A DNA stretch of 32,336 nt from Sphingomonas sp. (GTDB lineage Bacteria > Pseudomonadota > Alphaproteobacteria > Sphingomonadales > Sphingomonadaceae), in contig JABFXK010000095.1 in the NCBI GenBank assembly GCA_013361785.1, forward strand, positions 1 through 32,336, given 5' to 3'. Both the position numbers and the translations under genes were made by a program. Below, piece by piece: positions 23,801-31,615 of this stretch. Within the stretch, counting starts at the first letter, position 1. Each line of letters starts with the position of its first letter. The notes below the pieces were generated by a model. That model saw nothing but the letters and a program-made list of their open reading frames with translations. It was not told the DNA's origin and did no database searches.

Positions 23801-25002
23801 TGTCGGGCCCGCTCGCGGTCGGCGCCGATATCGGCGGCCGCCTCGCCGACCCGGTGATCCGCGGCTCGCTGCGCACCCAGAACGCCCGTCTCGAAAGCCA
23901 GGTCACGGGCATGGTCATCGATCATCTCGCGGCCGACGCCCATTTCTCGGGCCCGCAGCTGCTCTTCAGCCAGATCACGGGGCAGACCAGCGGCGGTGGA
24001 TCGGTCAGCGGCAACGGCTCGGTGACCTTCTCCGGCGGCAATGCGCTGCTCGATCTCGCCTTCAGTGCCAATCAGGCGCTGCTCCTGAACCGCGACGACG
24101 TCGCCGCTCGCGTCACCGGACCGCTGCGCCTGCATTCGACGGCGAACGGCGGCACCATCTCCGGCAACCTCCGACTCAACAAGGGTCGATTTCAGCTCGG
24201 GCGCGCAAGCGCGGGAGCCGCGGTGCCGCAGCTCAACGTCCGCGAAACCGGGCTCAACGAAGAGGACGTGATCGAGCCCGCGGCGGTTCACCACTGGAAC
24301 CTCGACCTCAAAGTCGCGGGCGGCGATCTTTCGGTGACGGGTCTCGGCATCAACAGCCGCTGGAAAGCGAACCTGGCGATCGGCGGCTATGCCGATGCGC
24401 CGCGCTTCACCGGCCGCGCCGACCTTGGCCAGGGCAATTATGATTTCGCCGGGCGCATCTTCCGCCTCGACCGCGGAGTCATCCGCTTCGAGGGCGAGAG
24501 CCCGCCCAATCCCTTGCTCGACATTCACGCCGAGGCTGCCGTCCAAGGCCTCGACGCAAGCGTCAACGTCCGCGGCACCGGGCTCAAGCCGGAGATCAGC
24601 TTCGCCAGCTCGCCGCCGCTGCCGCAGGACGAGCTCTTGTCGCGGATTCTGTTCGGAACCTCGATCACCAACCTGTCCGCGCCGGACGCGCTCCAGCTTG
24701 CCTCGGCCGTCGCCGCGCTCCAGTCGGGCTCGGGCAGCCTCGACCCGATCAACGCGCTTCGAAAGGCCGTCGGCCTCGATCGCCTCCGGATCGTCCCTGC
24801 CGACGTCGCGACGGGCCAGAAGACCGCGATCGGCGCCGGCAAGTACATCACCCGCAAGCTGTACGTAGAGGTGGTGACCGACGGCGCCGGCTACTCGGCG
24901 ACTCAGGTCGAATATCAGATGACCCGCTGGCTCTCGATTCTCTCGACCGTCTCCACCATCGGCCGCTCGAGTGCGACCGTGCGCGTCAGCAAGGATTATT
25001 GA
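20830..25002 (+). CDS. tamB: TamB-like translocation/assembly module protein (DUF490)
   Basis: With 1,390 residues this is the inner-membrane-anchored, periplasm-spanning partner of TamA, a hydrophobic-groove AsmA/TamB-type bridge protein. A single helix lies at about 27-52 (LFALFVAFLFLLAALIVLLD). The long middle part consists of many repeated beta strands of DUF490/AsmA style (for example LRIRVGRIDGSIFGKSQLRN). The C-terminal TamB domain has the usual sequence from about residue 1190: GRADLGQGNYDFAGRIFRLD, GVIRFEGESPPNPLLDIHAE, and PPLPQDELLSRILFGTS. The start at 20830 shares an A with the tamA stop. The frame is open further up to 20692, inside tamA, which is not used. It forms one operon with tamA. 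Confidence 0.94.
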   Translation: MAEAVAERTRAEPTRVRLRRDWRLRLLDELFALFVAFLFLLAALIVLLDSAPGHRFIVDQLGRFETASGLRIRVGRIDGSIFGKSQLRNVTVADPNGVFLTSPDIKLDWTPGAWLANKLSISSMTAERVTLIRLPKLKPSTKKGPILPGFDIHVGELRIDRLDIGPQVGGKPRSGRLWGKADVHSGRALVELKALMNDGGDRVALHLDAEPDRNKFDVAARVISPADGLVPALIGTHRSINLLVGGNGSWARWRGTAALDLSGRPTARLVLGVDGGRYRLQGQWAPSQFLTGKLQRLTVPLVTIRGSATLTDRILDGELAAASSELHAVAKGAVDLAHNRYRAMRLGIDLVKPPALFPNMTGRNVRMVWTLDGPFAAADYSYRLTSDYVQFDNNAFVGLHAEGRGRLTPWPMRVPIRLSARAITGVGDVAGAMLANPSISGWLTITPKFVRGDGLQLTSAKWTGKISVLIDLVTGQFQVLLSGAMQRYLIPGVGIVDVMTDLKVVPGPNGHGSHVVGTARAWVRRLDNSFFRDLTGGLPSLTTNLERGNDGIVHFTNLQLYSPKLRLSGAGERFKDGTFHIVATGRQAKYGPLRMVLDGDIARPRVDLLLARPNDSLGIKAMHLLLDPTAAGFNYRASGGSNLGPFTSNGQILLPHNGPTTIAIAALDTGGAHASGSLRSDPGGFTGRLTLANGTVGGTLDFSPVSGAQRIDAHLTAANANFPGAFAVHSGRADGVIVLADQQTTIQGNVDARGLDASGITLARFTANARLINGAGQVRAQFAGRRGANFDFATLADVSPDTIRLTGNGHIERQPLVLNQPAVLTRAGDGWALNPTGVGFAGGTATVSGRSGSAPEIHAQVAAMPLEVLDIFWPNLDLSGSASGRVDYAWKQNRSGRLDLKVRGLSRAGLVLASKPIDVGVAAIVNGNQAALRAVAASDGAIIGRAQARFAPMGNGPLTAELLNAPLFAQIRYAGPADTLWRLTGSEVIDMSGPLAVGADIGGRLADPVIRGSLRTQNARLESQVTGMVIDHLAADAHFSGPQLLFSQITGQTSGGGSVSGNGSVTFSGGNALLDLAFSANQALLLNRDDVAARVTGPLRLHSTANGGTISGNLRLNKGRFQLGRASAGAAVPQLNVRETGLNEEDVIEPAAVHHWNLDLKVAGGDLSVTGLGINSRWKANLAIGGYADAPRFTGRADLGQGNYDFAGRIFRLDRGVIRFEGESPPNPLLDIHAEAAVQGLDASVNVRGTGLKPEISFASSPPLPQDELLSRILFGTSITNLSAPDALQLASAVAALQSGSGSLDPINALRKAVGLDRLRIVPADVATGQKTAIGAGKYITRKLYVEVVTDGAGYSATQVEYQMTRWLSILSTVSTIGRSSATVRVSKDY

Positions 25003-25142
25003 GCGGCCGGCGCCGAGATTTCGCTGTCCTACAGCTATGGTCCTGTGCTTGTTCAGTGACCGGCATGAGTCTCGAAACACGATATTTCTACCGATTCGCT
25101 ATGCTGCCGTTACCCTCAATGTCACCCTTGCACTCCGCTCCG

Positions 25143-25239
25143 TTGTCACCCTCGCACGGCCAGCTCCGGAGAGCATTCGCAGCTCCGAGGGTGACAAAGT
25201 AGAGGAAGTAGAAGAACCCCCTGATTCAAGCAGTCAGGG
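25143..25239. repeat. Inverted repeats in the 310-base tamB-permease gap
   Basis: TTGTCACCCTCG (25143-25154) and CGAGGGTGACAA (25186-25197) are perfect 12-base inverted arms around a 31-base centre. GTCACCCT also occurs at 25121-25128, so the unit is partly repeated. A second, shorter dyad is CCCTGA (25219-25224) with TCAGGG (25234-25239). The gap (25003-25312) has lower GC than its flanks and no convincing gene. The arms could be a terminator-like hairpin after tamB, or the remnant of a small palindromic repeat element. No T-run follows, so simple termination is doubtful. Confidence 0.45.
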
Positions 25240-25312
25240 TAACACGATCAGCGGATTGCCTCGGCAGCGAAGACTTGGCTAGGCTGGCGCCAAAGGGGAG
25301 GGATTCCGCGAC

Positions 25313-26725
25313 ATGAAGAACTGGAACGTCCGCAAGGCGGTGGTCGCTCGCGAAGACATGCCCGAGGAGCACCGGCTTCGGCAGTCGCTCGGCTGGCCGC
25401 ACCTCGTCGCCCTGGGAGTCGGAGCGATTGTCGGCACGGGCATCCTGACCCTGATCGGCGTCGGCGCAGGCAAGGCGGGCCCCGCGGTGATCCTCTCCTT
25501 TGCGATCGCCGGCGTGATCTGCGCCTGCGCTGCGCTGGCTTATGCCGAGGTCGCGACGATGATTCCCGCCTCGGGCTCCGCCTACACTTACTCCTACGTC
25601 GTCTTCGGCGAGCTGCTTGCGTGGATGGTCGGCGTGGCGCTGATCCTCGAATATACGCTGGTCGTGAGCGCGGTCGCGGTCGGCTGGTCGGGTTATGCTG
25701 CGGGATTCCTCAAGTCGATCGGCCTCGGCCTGCCGGACGCGCTAATCCAGGGACCCGAGCTCGGCGGAGTCATCAACCTGCCCGCGATCTTCATCATCTG
25801 GGTGGTGGCGAGCATGCTCATCGCCGGGACGCGCGAAAGCGCGACCGTCAACGCCATCCTGGTGGTCATCAAGATGGCCGCGCTGGCTTTGTTCATCGCC
25901 GTCACGCTGCCGGTGTTCGATCCGTCGCATTTTCATCCGTTCATGCCTTACGGTTTTCCGCGCAACGGGCCGTCCGGAAGTGAGGTCGGCGTGATGGCCG
26001 CAGCGGCGATCATCTTCTTCGCCTTCTACGGCTTCGACGCGATCGCCACCGCGGCCGAGGAGGCCAAGAACCCCGGCCGCGACCTTGCCATCGGGATTGT
26101 CGGATCAATGCTGGTTTGTGTCGCCATCTACATGGCCGTCACGGCGTGCGCGATCGGCGCCGTGGTCACGACCGGCTTCGCCAACAGCCCGGAGCCGCTG
26201 GCGTTGATCCTTCGCGAGATCGGCAAGCCGTGGGCGGCGCGGATTCTCGGCGCCGCCGCCGTGATCGCGCTGCCGACGGTGATCCTCGCCTTCTTCTACG
26301 GCCAGAGCCGCATCTTCTTCGTCGTCGCGCGTGACGGGCTGCTTCCGCCGAGCCTCGCTCGGGTGTCGCGGCGGGGCACGCCGGTGCGAATCACGATCTT
26401 CACCGCGATCGTAACCTCGGTCTTCGCCGGCCTCATTCCTCTGGCGAGCATTGCCGCGCTGGCGAATGCGGGGACACTTGCCGCGTTCGTCGCGGTTTGC
26501 TCGGCGATGCTGGTGCTGCGCCGGCGCGAACCCGGGGCGGAGCGGAAGTTCCGCACGCCGCTGCCGTGGCTCGTCGGTCCGGTCGGCATCCTCGGCTGTC
26601 TCTATCTGTTCATCAGCCTGCCCAACCGAACGCAGATATTCTTCGTCACCGCGCAGGTGATAGGGCTGGTGCTCTACGCGATTTACGGCAGCCGGGCGGC
26701 CGAGCGGGCGCGCACTACCGCTTGA
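25313..26725 (+). CDS. APC-family amino-acid permease
   Basis: The 470-residue membrane protein fits the cationic-amino-acid transporter-like branch of the APC superfamily. It starts with a polar N-terminus, then the signature first helix LVALGVGAIVGTGILTLIGVGAGKAGPAVILSF, where GAIVGTGI is the unwound substrate-binding segment. AALAYAEVATMIPASGSAYTYSYV is the next conserved element. FFAFYGFDAIATAAEEAKNP is the helix-6 motif of amino-acid permeases. About twelve helices are expected. GGGGAGGGA at 25295-25303 supports the start. It is convergent with the PilZ gene, overlapping by 11 bases. Substrate is probably an amino acid, though the specific one cannot be told. Confidence 0.92.
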   Translation: MKNWNVRKAVVAREDMPEEHRLRQSLGWPHLVALGVGAIVGTGILTLIGVGAGKAGPAVILSFAIAGVICACAALAYAEVATMIPASGSAYTYSYVVFGELLAWMVGVALILEYTLVVSAVAVGWSGYAAGFLKSIGLGLPDALIQGPELGGVINLPAIFIIWVVASMLIAGTRESATVNAILVVIKMAALALFIAVTLPVFDPSHFHPFMPYGFPRNGPSGSEVGVMAAAAIIFFAFYGFDAIATAAEEAKNPGRDLAIGIVGSMLVCVAIYMAVTACAIGAVVTTGFANSPEPLALILREIGKPWAARILGAAAVIALPTVILAFFYGQSRIFFVVARDGLLPPSLARVSRRGTPVRITIFTAIVTSVFAGLIPLASIAALANAGTLAAFVAVCSAMLVLRRREPGAERKFRTPLPWLVGPVGILGCLYLFISLPNRTQIFFVTAQVIGLVLYAIYGSRAAERARTTA

Positions 26726-27704
26726 GGAAGCCTTCGAGCTCGTGGAGCTCGTGGCTGATCTGACGAACGGTCAGGCGCTTCCAGCGCGGGTCCCACGGGT
26801 CGGACTGGGCCTGCGCCTTCTCGTCGCCCGCCTCTAAGTAAGCCGGACGTTTCCACTTCTCCGGAGGAGAAGGGGCAGCAGCGGCGGCGATTTCGGGCTT
26901 GGACCGCGCGAGGAGGCGCATGTCGAACGGCGTGTGAAACTTCAGGCCGACCTGTGCGCCGACGACCCACTGAACGGTCCCGGACAGCGACGTCTCGTCG
27001 CCGAGATCGAGCACGGGCTCGGCGCCCACATCGATGCTTTCGGTGCACTCGATCATCGCCCCGGTGCTCGAGATATTCCGAACTCGAACCGCGGCGCGCC
27101 AGTGCCCGAGGTGAAGAGTGCCGGTCCAGATCAACGGGTGACGCGCGGCGCGGCGATGGTCGCTGGCGCTCGAACGCGAGTTGTCGGCCACGACGGGACC
27201 GGGTTGCTCGACCGGCACTGCCGGAGACATGGATTGCTGATCGCTCGCTTCTTCGAACGAAGCATCGGGAAAGGAGCGGATGATGACGTCGCGAAGCACG
27301 CTCGCCCGCTCGTCCGACGAGCAGTCGAGCCGCGTCTCGTGGGCGAATTCGAGCCCGATGCGGTCGCCGCGCATCCAGCGCACGGCGCATTCGATGGTGC
27401 CGTGCTCGCCGAAGTGCAGTTCGATCGTGTCCCAGAGCTTAAGCTCGAGCGGGCCGCGGACCATCACGCCGCCGCCGGAGACGTTGATCAGCTGCGCCTC
27501 GTGCGACACGCCGTCATGGGTGATCGTGACGATCTCTTCGGACAGCCGGTGCCGGTCTTCGGTGCGGCTGTTGCCGCGCCGGGCCTCGCCGCGTTGCACG
27601 GTGATGCTGTCAAGCGCGTCGGGCCTGGCGCCCTTCGGTCGCTTGTCGCGAAAAATCGGCTCCTGCGGTTTGCTGCTGCCGTAAATTTTCGCCCTGATGT
27701 TCAT
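26715..27704 (-). CDS. Tandem PilZ-domain c-di-GMP-binding protein
   Basis: The 329-residue protein contains two PilZ domains, each with an intact c-di-GMP signature. The first has R47-TED-R51 (RxxxR) and N74-VSGGG (NxSxxG), the second R184-RAA-R188 and N210-ISSTG. Each is followed by the hydrophobic strand expected later in the fold (RIGLEF and QVGLKF). A disordered, Pro/Ser-rich linker joins them, and the C-terminus is a basic helix (RWKRLTVRQISHEL). No output domain is fused, so it likely passes the second-messenger signal to a partner by contact. GGAG at 27714-27717 supports the start. It lies downstream of glnA but is separated from it by a terminator. It overlaps the convergent permease by 11 bases. 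Confidence 0.9.
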   Translation of the reverse strand: MNIRAKIYGSSKPQEPIFRDKRPKGARPDALDSITVQRGEARRGNSRTEDRHRLSEEIVTITHDGVSHEAQLINVSGGGVMVRGPLELKLWDTIELHFGEHGTIECAVRWMRGDRIGLEFAHETRLDCSSDERASVLRDVIIRSFPDASFEEASDQQSMSPAVPVEQPGPVVADNSRSSASDHRRAARHPLIWTGTLHLGHWRAAVRVRNISSTGAMIECTESIDVGAEPVLDLGDETSLSGTVQWVVGAQVGLKFHTPFDMRLLARSKPEIAAAAAPSPPEKWKRPAYLEAGDEKAQAQSDPWDPRWKRLTVRQISHELHELEGFLKR

Positions 27705-27807
27705 TCGCGCACTCCGTGGTCCAGCGCGCGCGAGTGTAAGCGCCGCATGGTTACGGAATCGTGCACTTTAAGATGAAGGGGAGCGCGATGCCGGTGGAGA
27801 GAAAAGG

Positions 27808-27832
27808 GAAGGTGGGAGGGTTTCCCTCCACC
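27808..27832 (-). terminator. Terminator downstream of glnA
   Basis: Read leftward, GGTGGAGGG-AAA-CCCTCCCACC forms a stem with one bulged base and a tight loop, followed by TTCCCTTTTCTCT. It starts 31 bases after the glnA stop and separates glnA from the PilZ gene. A longer alternative pairing joins CCGGTGGAG (27791-27799) with CTCCACCGG (27826-27834). Confidence 0.65.
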
Positions 27833-27863
27833 GGCGTCCCGAAAGGAGCAGCTTAACTCAAAA

Positions 27864-29276
27864 TTACGACGAATAATACATGTCGAATTCAACGGGACTG
27901 GGCGTGGTTTCCCAGCGCATCACGTCCTCCCATTTGAGATCGATGTAGCTGTCGATCTGGTCGTCGCTGAAGACGTCGCCGCGGGTGAGGAAGGCGCGGT
28001 CGTTCTGCAGGCTGACCAACGCTTCGCGAAGCGATCCGCAGACGGTCGGAACGTTGACCAGCTCCTGCGGCGGAAGGTCGTACAGGTTCTTGTCCATCGG
28101 GTCGCCTGGATGGATGCGGTTCTGGATGCCGTCGAGCCCGGCCATCAGAAGCGCTGAATAAGCGAGGTATGGGTTGGCAAGCGCATCGGGGAAGCGGAAC
28201 TCGACCCGTTTGGCCTTCTCGCCGGCTCCGTAGGGGATTCGGCACGAGGCGGAGCGGTTGCGGCTCGAATAAGCCAGCAGCACCGGCGCCTCGAAGCCGG
28301 GCACCAGGCGCTTGTAGCTGTTGGTCGTGGGGTTGGTGAAGGCGTTGAGCGCGCGGGCGTGCTTGATCACGCCGCCGATGAAATAGAGCGCTGTCTCGCT
28401 CAGTCCCGCATAGCCGTTGCCGGCGAACAGCGGCTTCTTCGCCTTCCAGATCGACATGTGGGTGTGCATGCCGCTGCCGTTATCCTTGGCGATCGGCTTG
28501 GGCATGAACGTCGCGGTCTTGCCGTAGGCATGCGCCACCATGTGCACGACATATTTGTAGATCTGCATCCGGTCGGCGGTTTCGACGAGGCCGCCGTAGG
28601 TGAGGCCGAGCTCGTGCTGCGAAGCCGCGACCTCGTGGTGATGCTTGTCCATCGGAAGCCCCAGCTCGAGCATGGTCGCGACCATCTCACCGCGGATGTC
28701 CATGGCGCTGTCGACCGGAGCGACCGGGAAATAGCCGCCCTTGGCGCGCGGCCGGTGAGCGAGGTTGCCGCCTTCATATTCGCGCATCGTGTTGGTCGGC
28801 AGCTCGATATCGTCGATGCGGTAGCAGCTGGCGTTGTAGCTGTCCTCGAAGCGGACGTCGTCGAACATGAAGAATTCGGCTTCGGGACCGACAAACACCG
28901 TATCGCCGATGCCTGTCTGCTTGAGATAGGCCTCGGCCCGAGTCGCGGTCGATCGCGGATCCCGGCCGTAGAGCTCGCCCGTCGAAGGCTCGACAATGTT
29001 GCAGAAGATGACCAGCATCGGCGTGGCGCTGAACGGGTCGACATAGACCGCGTCGAGGTCCGGCTTCAGGATCATGTCGGACTCGTTGATCGCCTTCCAT
29101 CCCGCGATCGAGCTCCCGTCGAACATGAAGCCGTCGGTCAGCATGTCCTCGTCGATCACGCCCGAGGCCATGGTCAGATGCTGCCACTTTCCCTTGGGGT
29201 CGGTGAATCGGAGGTCGACCCAGTCGATCTCCTCGTCCTTGATGCGCGAAAGGACCTTGCCCGCATTATTCGCCAT
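27864..29276 (-). CDS. glnA: Glutamine synthetase, type I
   Basis: GlnA converts glutamate and ammonia to glutamine with ATP in the cytoplasm as a dodecamer. The 470-residue length equals the bacterial type I enzyme. Family blocks are [17 protein letters not shown], the beta-grasp signature [20 protein letters not shown] (metal-binding Glu residues), [16 protein letters not shown] (ATP-binding/metal site) and [10 protein letters not shown]. Tyr399 in NLYDLPPQE is the adenylylation site, so GlnE/PII control is expected. The ATG at 29276 gives the family-typical start [20 protein letters not shown]. The longer frame to 29384 is not needed. It is head-to-head with the TSUP gene (187-base gap), and no glnB is adjacent, although glnB-glnA is the usual alphaproteobacterial order. 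Confidence 0.97.
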   Translation of the reverse strand: MANNAGKVLSRIKDEEIDWVDLRFTDPKGKWQHLTMASGVIDEDMLTDGFMFDGSSIAGWKAINESDMILKPDLDAVYVDPFSATPMLVIFCNIVEPSTGELYGRDPRSTATRAEAYLKQTGIGDTVFVGPEAEFFMFDDVRFEDSYNASCYRIDDIELPTNTMREYEGGNLAHRPRAKGGYFPVAPVDSAMDIRGEMVATMLELGLPMDKHHHEVAASQHELGLTYGGLVETADRMQIYKYVVHMVAHAYGKTATFMPKPIAKDNGSGMHTHMSIWKAKKPLFAGNGYAGLSETALYFIGGVIKHARALNAFTNPTTNSYKRLVPGFEAPVLLAYSSRNRSASCRIPYGAGEKAKRVEFRFPDALANPYLAYSALLMAGLDGIQNRIHPGDPMDKNLYDLPPQELVNVPTVCGSLREALVSLQNDRAFLTRGDVFSDDQIDSYIDLKWEDVMRWETTPSPVEFDMYYSS

Positions 29277-29463
29277 GTGAGTTTCCCGCTCTCTTGTGCC
29301 GTCTACGCCCGAACAAATGCCCTCGGCCCGGCGGTGCCGAGCGAAGACGAGACGATTCGAGCTTGGGACTGTGAGATTCCCCACCGTGAGCGCAGAGTCA
29401 GGAGGGCAGCGAATATTTCACCGCCGCGCTTGCCTACCGGGCCATCGGCTGTGAAGGTGCCGA

Positions 29464-30357
29464 ATGCTCGTTGCACTCCTGGTGCCGCTCGGCCTCGCCA
29501 TCCTGTTCTTTGCGGCGATGCTGACTCGTGCCGCGATCGTCGAACGGGCGGTGCCGAGGATCGAAGCGATCCTGCTCGGCGCAGTCGTGAGCTTTTTCGA
29601 CACGCTCGGCATTGGCTCGTTCGCTCCGACCACGGCGTGGATGAAGTTCCGAAAGCTCGTTCCGGACCGGCTGATCCCGCCGACCATGCTGGTCGGACTG
29701 ACTCCGCCGGCGATGACGGAGAGCGTGATTTTCCTGATCCTGCTCGGAGTGAAGGTGGACCCGGTCCTTCTGTTTGGCTGCGCGATTGCGGTCCTGCTCG
29801 GCGGCCTCGTGGGAGCGCCGCTGGTCGCGCAGGCTCGCGTGTGGATCGTGCAGCTCGTGGTCGCCGTCGGGCTGATCCTCGCTGCCATCGCTTACGCGAT
29901 GACCAACCTCCATCTGTTCCCCGGCGGAGGCACCGCTGCCGGTCTTCCGCTCGGGCTCACCATCGCTGCTATTGCTGCGAATTTCGCCTTCGGGGTGCTG
30001 CTGAACTTTGGCGTCGGAAATTATGCGCCGACGCTGGTCACGCTGAGTTTGATGGGCATGGACCCCCGGCTGATCTTCCCGATCATGGCGGCAGGTGCGG
30101 CGGTGATGGGAGCAGGCGCCTGCGTCCGCCATATCCAGATGGGCCGGATGGACCTGAAGGTGGTCGTCGGCCTGGCTATCGGCGGCGTCCCTGCCGTCCT
30201 CGTCGCGGCCTTTATCGTGAAGACGATGCCGCTTGAGCTACTACGATGGCTGGTGATCGTCGGCGTCGTATATGCGGCCGCGGTGATGGGCCGAGCGGCT
30301 ATGCTCGGACGGCGCGCGGAGCCTCTCACCCCAGAGGAGGTCGTCGCGACGAGCTGA
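29464..30357 (+). CDS. TauE/SafE (TSUP) family permease
   Basis: The 297-residue, strongly hydrophobic protein has about eight helices and resembles the TSUP family (sulfite exporter TauE/SafE, also sulfolactate and related anions). Conserved stretches are ILLGAVVSFFDTLGIGSFAP, LGGLVGAPLVAQ in the first half, and FAFGVLLNFGVGNYAPTLVT in the second, where NFGVGNYAP is the repeated half-motif. The N-terminus starts directly with a helix (MLVALLVPLGLAILFF). GAAGGTG at 29452-29458 supports the start at 29464. It is divergent from glnA. Substrate unknown, probably an anion or sulfur compound. The small membrane protein follows 64 bases after the stop. Confidence 0.87.
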   Translation: MLVALLVPLGLAILFFAAMLTRAAIVERAVPRIEAILLGAVVSFFDTLGIGSFAPTTAWMKFRKLVPDRLIPPTMLVGLTPPAMTESVIFLILLGVKVDPVLLFGCAIAVLLGGLVGAPLVAQARVWIVQLVVAVGLILAAIAYAMTNLHLFPGGGTAAGLPLGLTIAAIAANFAFGVLLNFGVGNYAPTLVTLSLMGMDPRLIFPIMAAGAAVMGAGACVRHIQMGRMDLKVVVGLAIGGVPAVLVAAFIVKTMPLELLRWLVIVGVVYAAAVMGRAAMLGRRAEPLTPEEVVATS

Positions 30358-30421
30358 ACAGCCGTGGAACCGTTGCGCAGCCAGATCATTCCTGCGCGGA
30401 GCGGTATGACGGAGGTTTGTC

Positions 30422-30502
30422 ATGCGATCGATCCTGCTCTGGCTGATCGGCGTTCCCATTCCGATCATCCTTCTGCTCGCGCTCTGCACTCATCACTTCT
30501 AG
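30422..30502 (+). CDS. 26-residue single-helix membrane miniprotein
   Basis: The ORF starts with ATG at 30422 and ends in TAG at 30500-30502. GGAGG lies 7-11 bases ahead, which makes it a credible gene despite its size. The product begins MRSILLWLIGVPIPI, followed by a hydrophobic run (ILLLALC) and the polar end THHF. It is a single membrane helix with a Pro-x-Pro kink. Short proteins with this MRSxLLWLxGxPIPII pattern are, as I recall, widespread in alphaproteobacteria, but I know of no assigned function. It follows the TSUP gene by 64 bases and precedes another small membrane protein. Confidence 0.65.
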   Translation: MRSILLWLIGVPIPIILLLALCTHHF

Positions 30503-30567
30503 ACGGCTGACTCCGCCTTTCGTCCGACAAGTTGCGCGCGACTTCGCCGCATGCGATTTTCGGCTCG

Positions 30568-30855
30568 ATGCCCAACGTGCCGATCACCCTCGCGCTCGCC
30601 GTGGTCGTGGTCCTCGTGCACTTCAGTTTCGTCGATTTCCGCTTCCGCTACCGCCGCGGCATCATCTGGTTCTGGCTGCTCAATCCCGCTCCGCCGCTGA
30701 TGTGGCTGTCACGCGCTACAATCCTTGCAGCATTGGCCGTGGCGCTATGCGGACCAGTTGTTGGCATGAACCAGACCTTTGCGCTCGTACTGTGCGGATT
30801 CATGGTCCTTCACTTCGTCAGTCTGGTCCTGCTCGAGGTGCTCGAACCCCGCTGA
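30568..30855 (+). CDS. Small hydrophobic membrane protein (95 aa)
   Basis: The ATG at 30568 gives a 95-residue product starting MPNVPITLALAVVVVLVHF. There are three hydrophobic stretches (VPITLALAVVVVLVHFSFV, TILAALAVALCGPVVG, FALVLCGFMVLHFVSLVLLE), divided by a short basic part FRFRYRRG. This points to a small polytopic inner-membrane protein. An upstream TTG at 30532 could add 12 residues. The Shine-Dalgarno sequence is weak at either. No known family is recognised. It precedes the cytochrome bc1 operon by 160 bases that contain no gene or clear promoter. Confidence 0.65.
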   Translation: MPNVPITLALAVVVVLVHFSFVDFRFRYRRGIIWFWLLNPAPPLMWLSRATILAALAVALCGPVVGMNQTFALVLCGFMVLHFVSLVLLEVLEPR

Positions 30856-31015
30856 ACGATCGCGCGCCGCGAGACATGTGAAAAGCGGAAGTCAGCCCCT
30901 TCACAGAGCCGGAACCCCTCGCTATCAGGCCCGCCAATCGCACCGGCGTTCTGACCGGAGCGAGCCTGCTCACGCGCCTTCCGGCGGGTGAAGTCACATC
31001 GGTCAAAGGGGAAAG

Positions 31016-31606
31016 ATGGCCACCAAGGCAGGGTCCGCTGAGGGTTCGCAAACCGCAGGTGCGGAAGGTGAAGGCGAAGGCCTTCGCCGCCGCGACTATC
31101 TGAAGGTCGGCGCCGTCGCTTTCGCCGGTGTCGGCACGGTCGTCGCGATCGCGCCTTTGTTCGTGCAGATGGCGCCGTCGGCCGACGTGCTTGCCCAGGC
31201 CACGACGGAGGTCGACATCTCCAAGGTCCAGCCAGGGCAGGGGATCAAGGTCAGCTGGCGCAAGCAGCCGGTGTTCGTCCGCAACCTCACCCCCAAGGAG
31301 ATCGCCGAGGCCAACACGGTTCAGCTATCGGAGCTGCGCGATCCCCAGACGCTGGCCGAGCGAACCAAGCCGGGGCACACCAACTGGCTGATCACGCTCG
31401 GCGTCTGCACCCATCTCGGCTGCGTGCCGCTGGGCATCGGCGAAGGCGAAAACCGCGGCAAATACGGCGGTTACTTCTGCCCGTGCCACGGCTCGCAATA
31501 CGATACCGCCGCGCGCATCCGCCAAGGTCCCGCTCCGAAGAACCTCGTGGTGCCGGACTATAAGTTTGAATCGCCGACCACGGTCCTGATCGGCGCAAAG
31601 GGGTAA
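31016..31606 (+). CDS. petA: Cytochrome bc1 Rieske iron-sulfur subunit
   Basis: PetA carries the 2Fe-2S cluster that takes an electron from ubiquinol in complex III and passes it to cytochrome c1. The 196-residue protein has an N-terminal cytosolic part with the RRDYLK twin-arginine-type sequence (Arg-Arg at 25-26), typical of Rieske proteins inserted by Tat. One membrane helix follows (VGAVAFAGVGTVVAIAPLFV), then a periplasmic head. Ligands are Cys131 and His133 (CTHLGC) and Cys155 and His158 (CPCHG). Cys136 and Cys157 form the stabilising disulfide. GGGGAAAG immediately ahead (31008-31015) is the ribosome site. petB starts 9 bases after the stop. Confidence 0.97.
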   Translation: MATKAGSAEGSQTAGAEGEGEGLRRRDYLKVGAVAFAGVGTVVAIAPLFVQMAPSADVLAQATTEVDISKVQPGQGIKVSWRKQPVFVRNLTPKEIAEANTVQLSELRDPQTLAERTKPGHTNWLITLGVCTHLGCVPLGIGEGENRGKYGGYFCPCHGSQYDTAARIRQGPAPKNLVVPDYKFESPTTVLIGAKG

Positions 31607-31615
31607 TCAGAAACA

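Noticed and set aside
21784-25080. Two leftward open frames of over 530 codons antisense to tamB
   Set aside because: They mirror tamB codons, lack recognisable domains and ribosome sites, and the rightward TamB match is full length.
28359-30236. A 625-codon rightward frame across glnA and the TSUP gene
   Set aside because: It is antisense to glnA and out of frame with the TSUP gene. Composition is that of a shadow frame.
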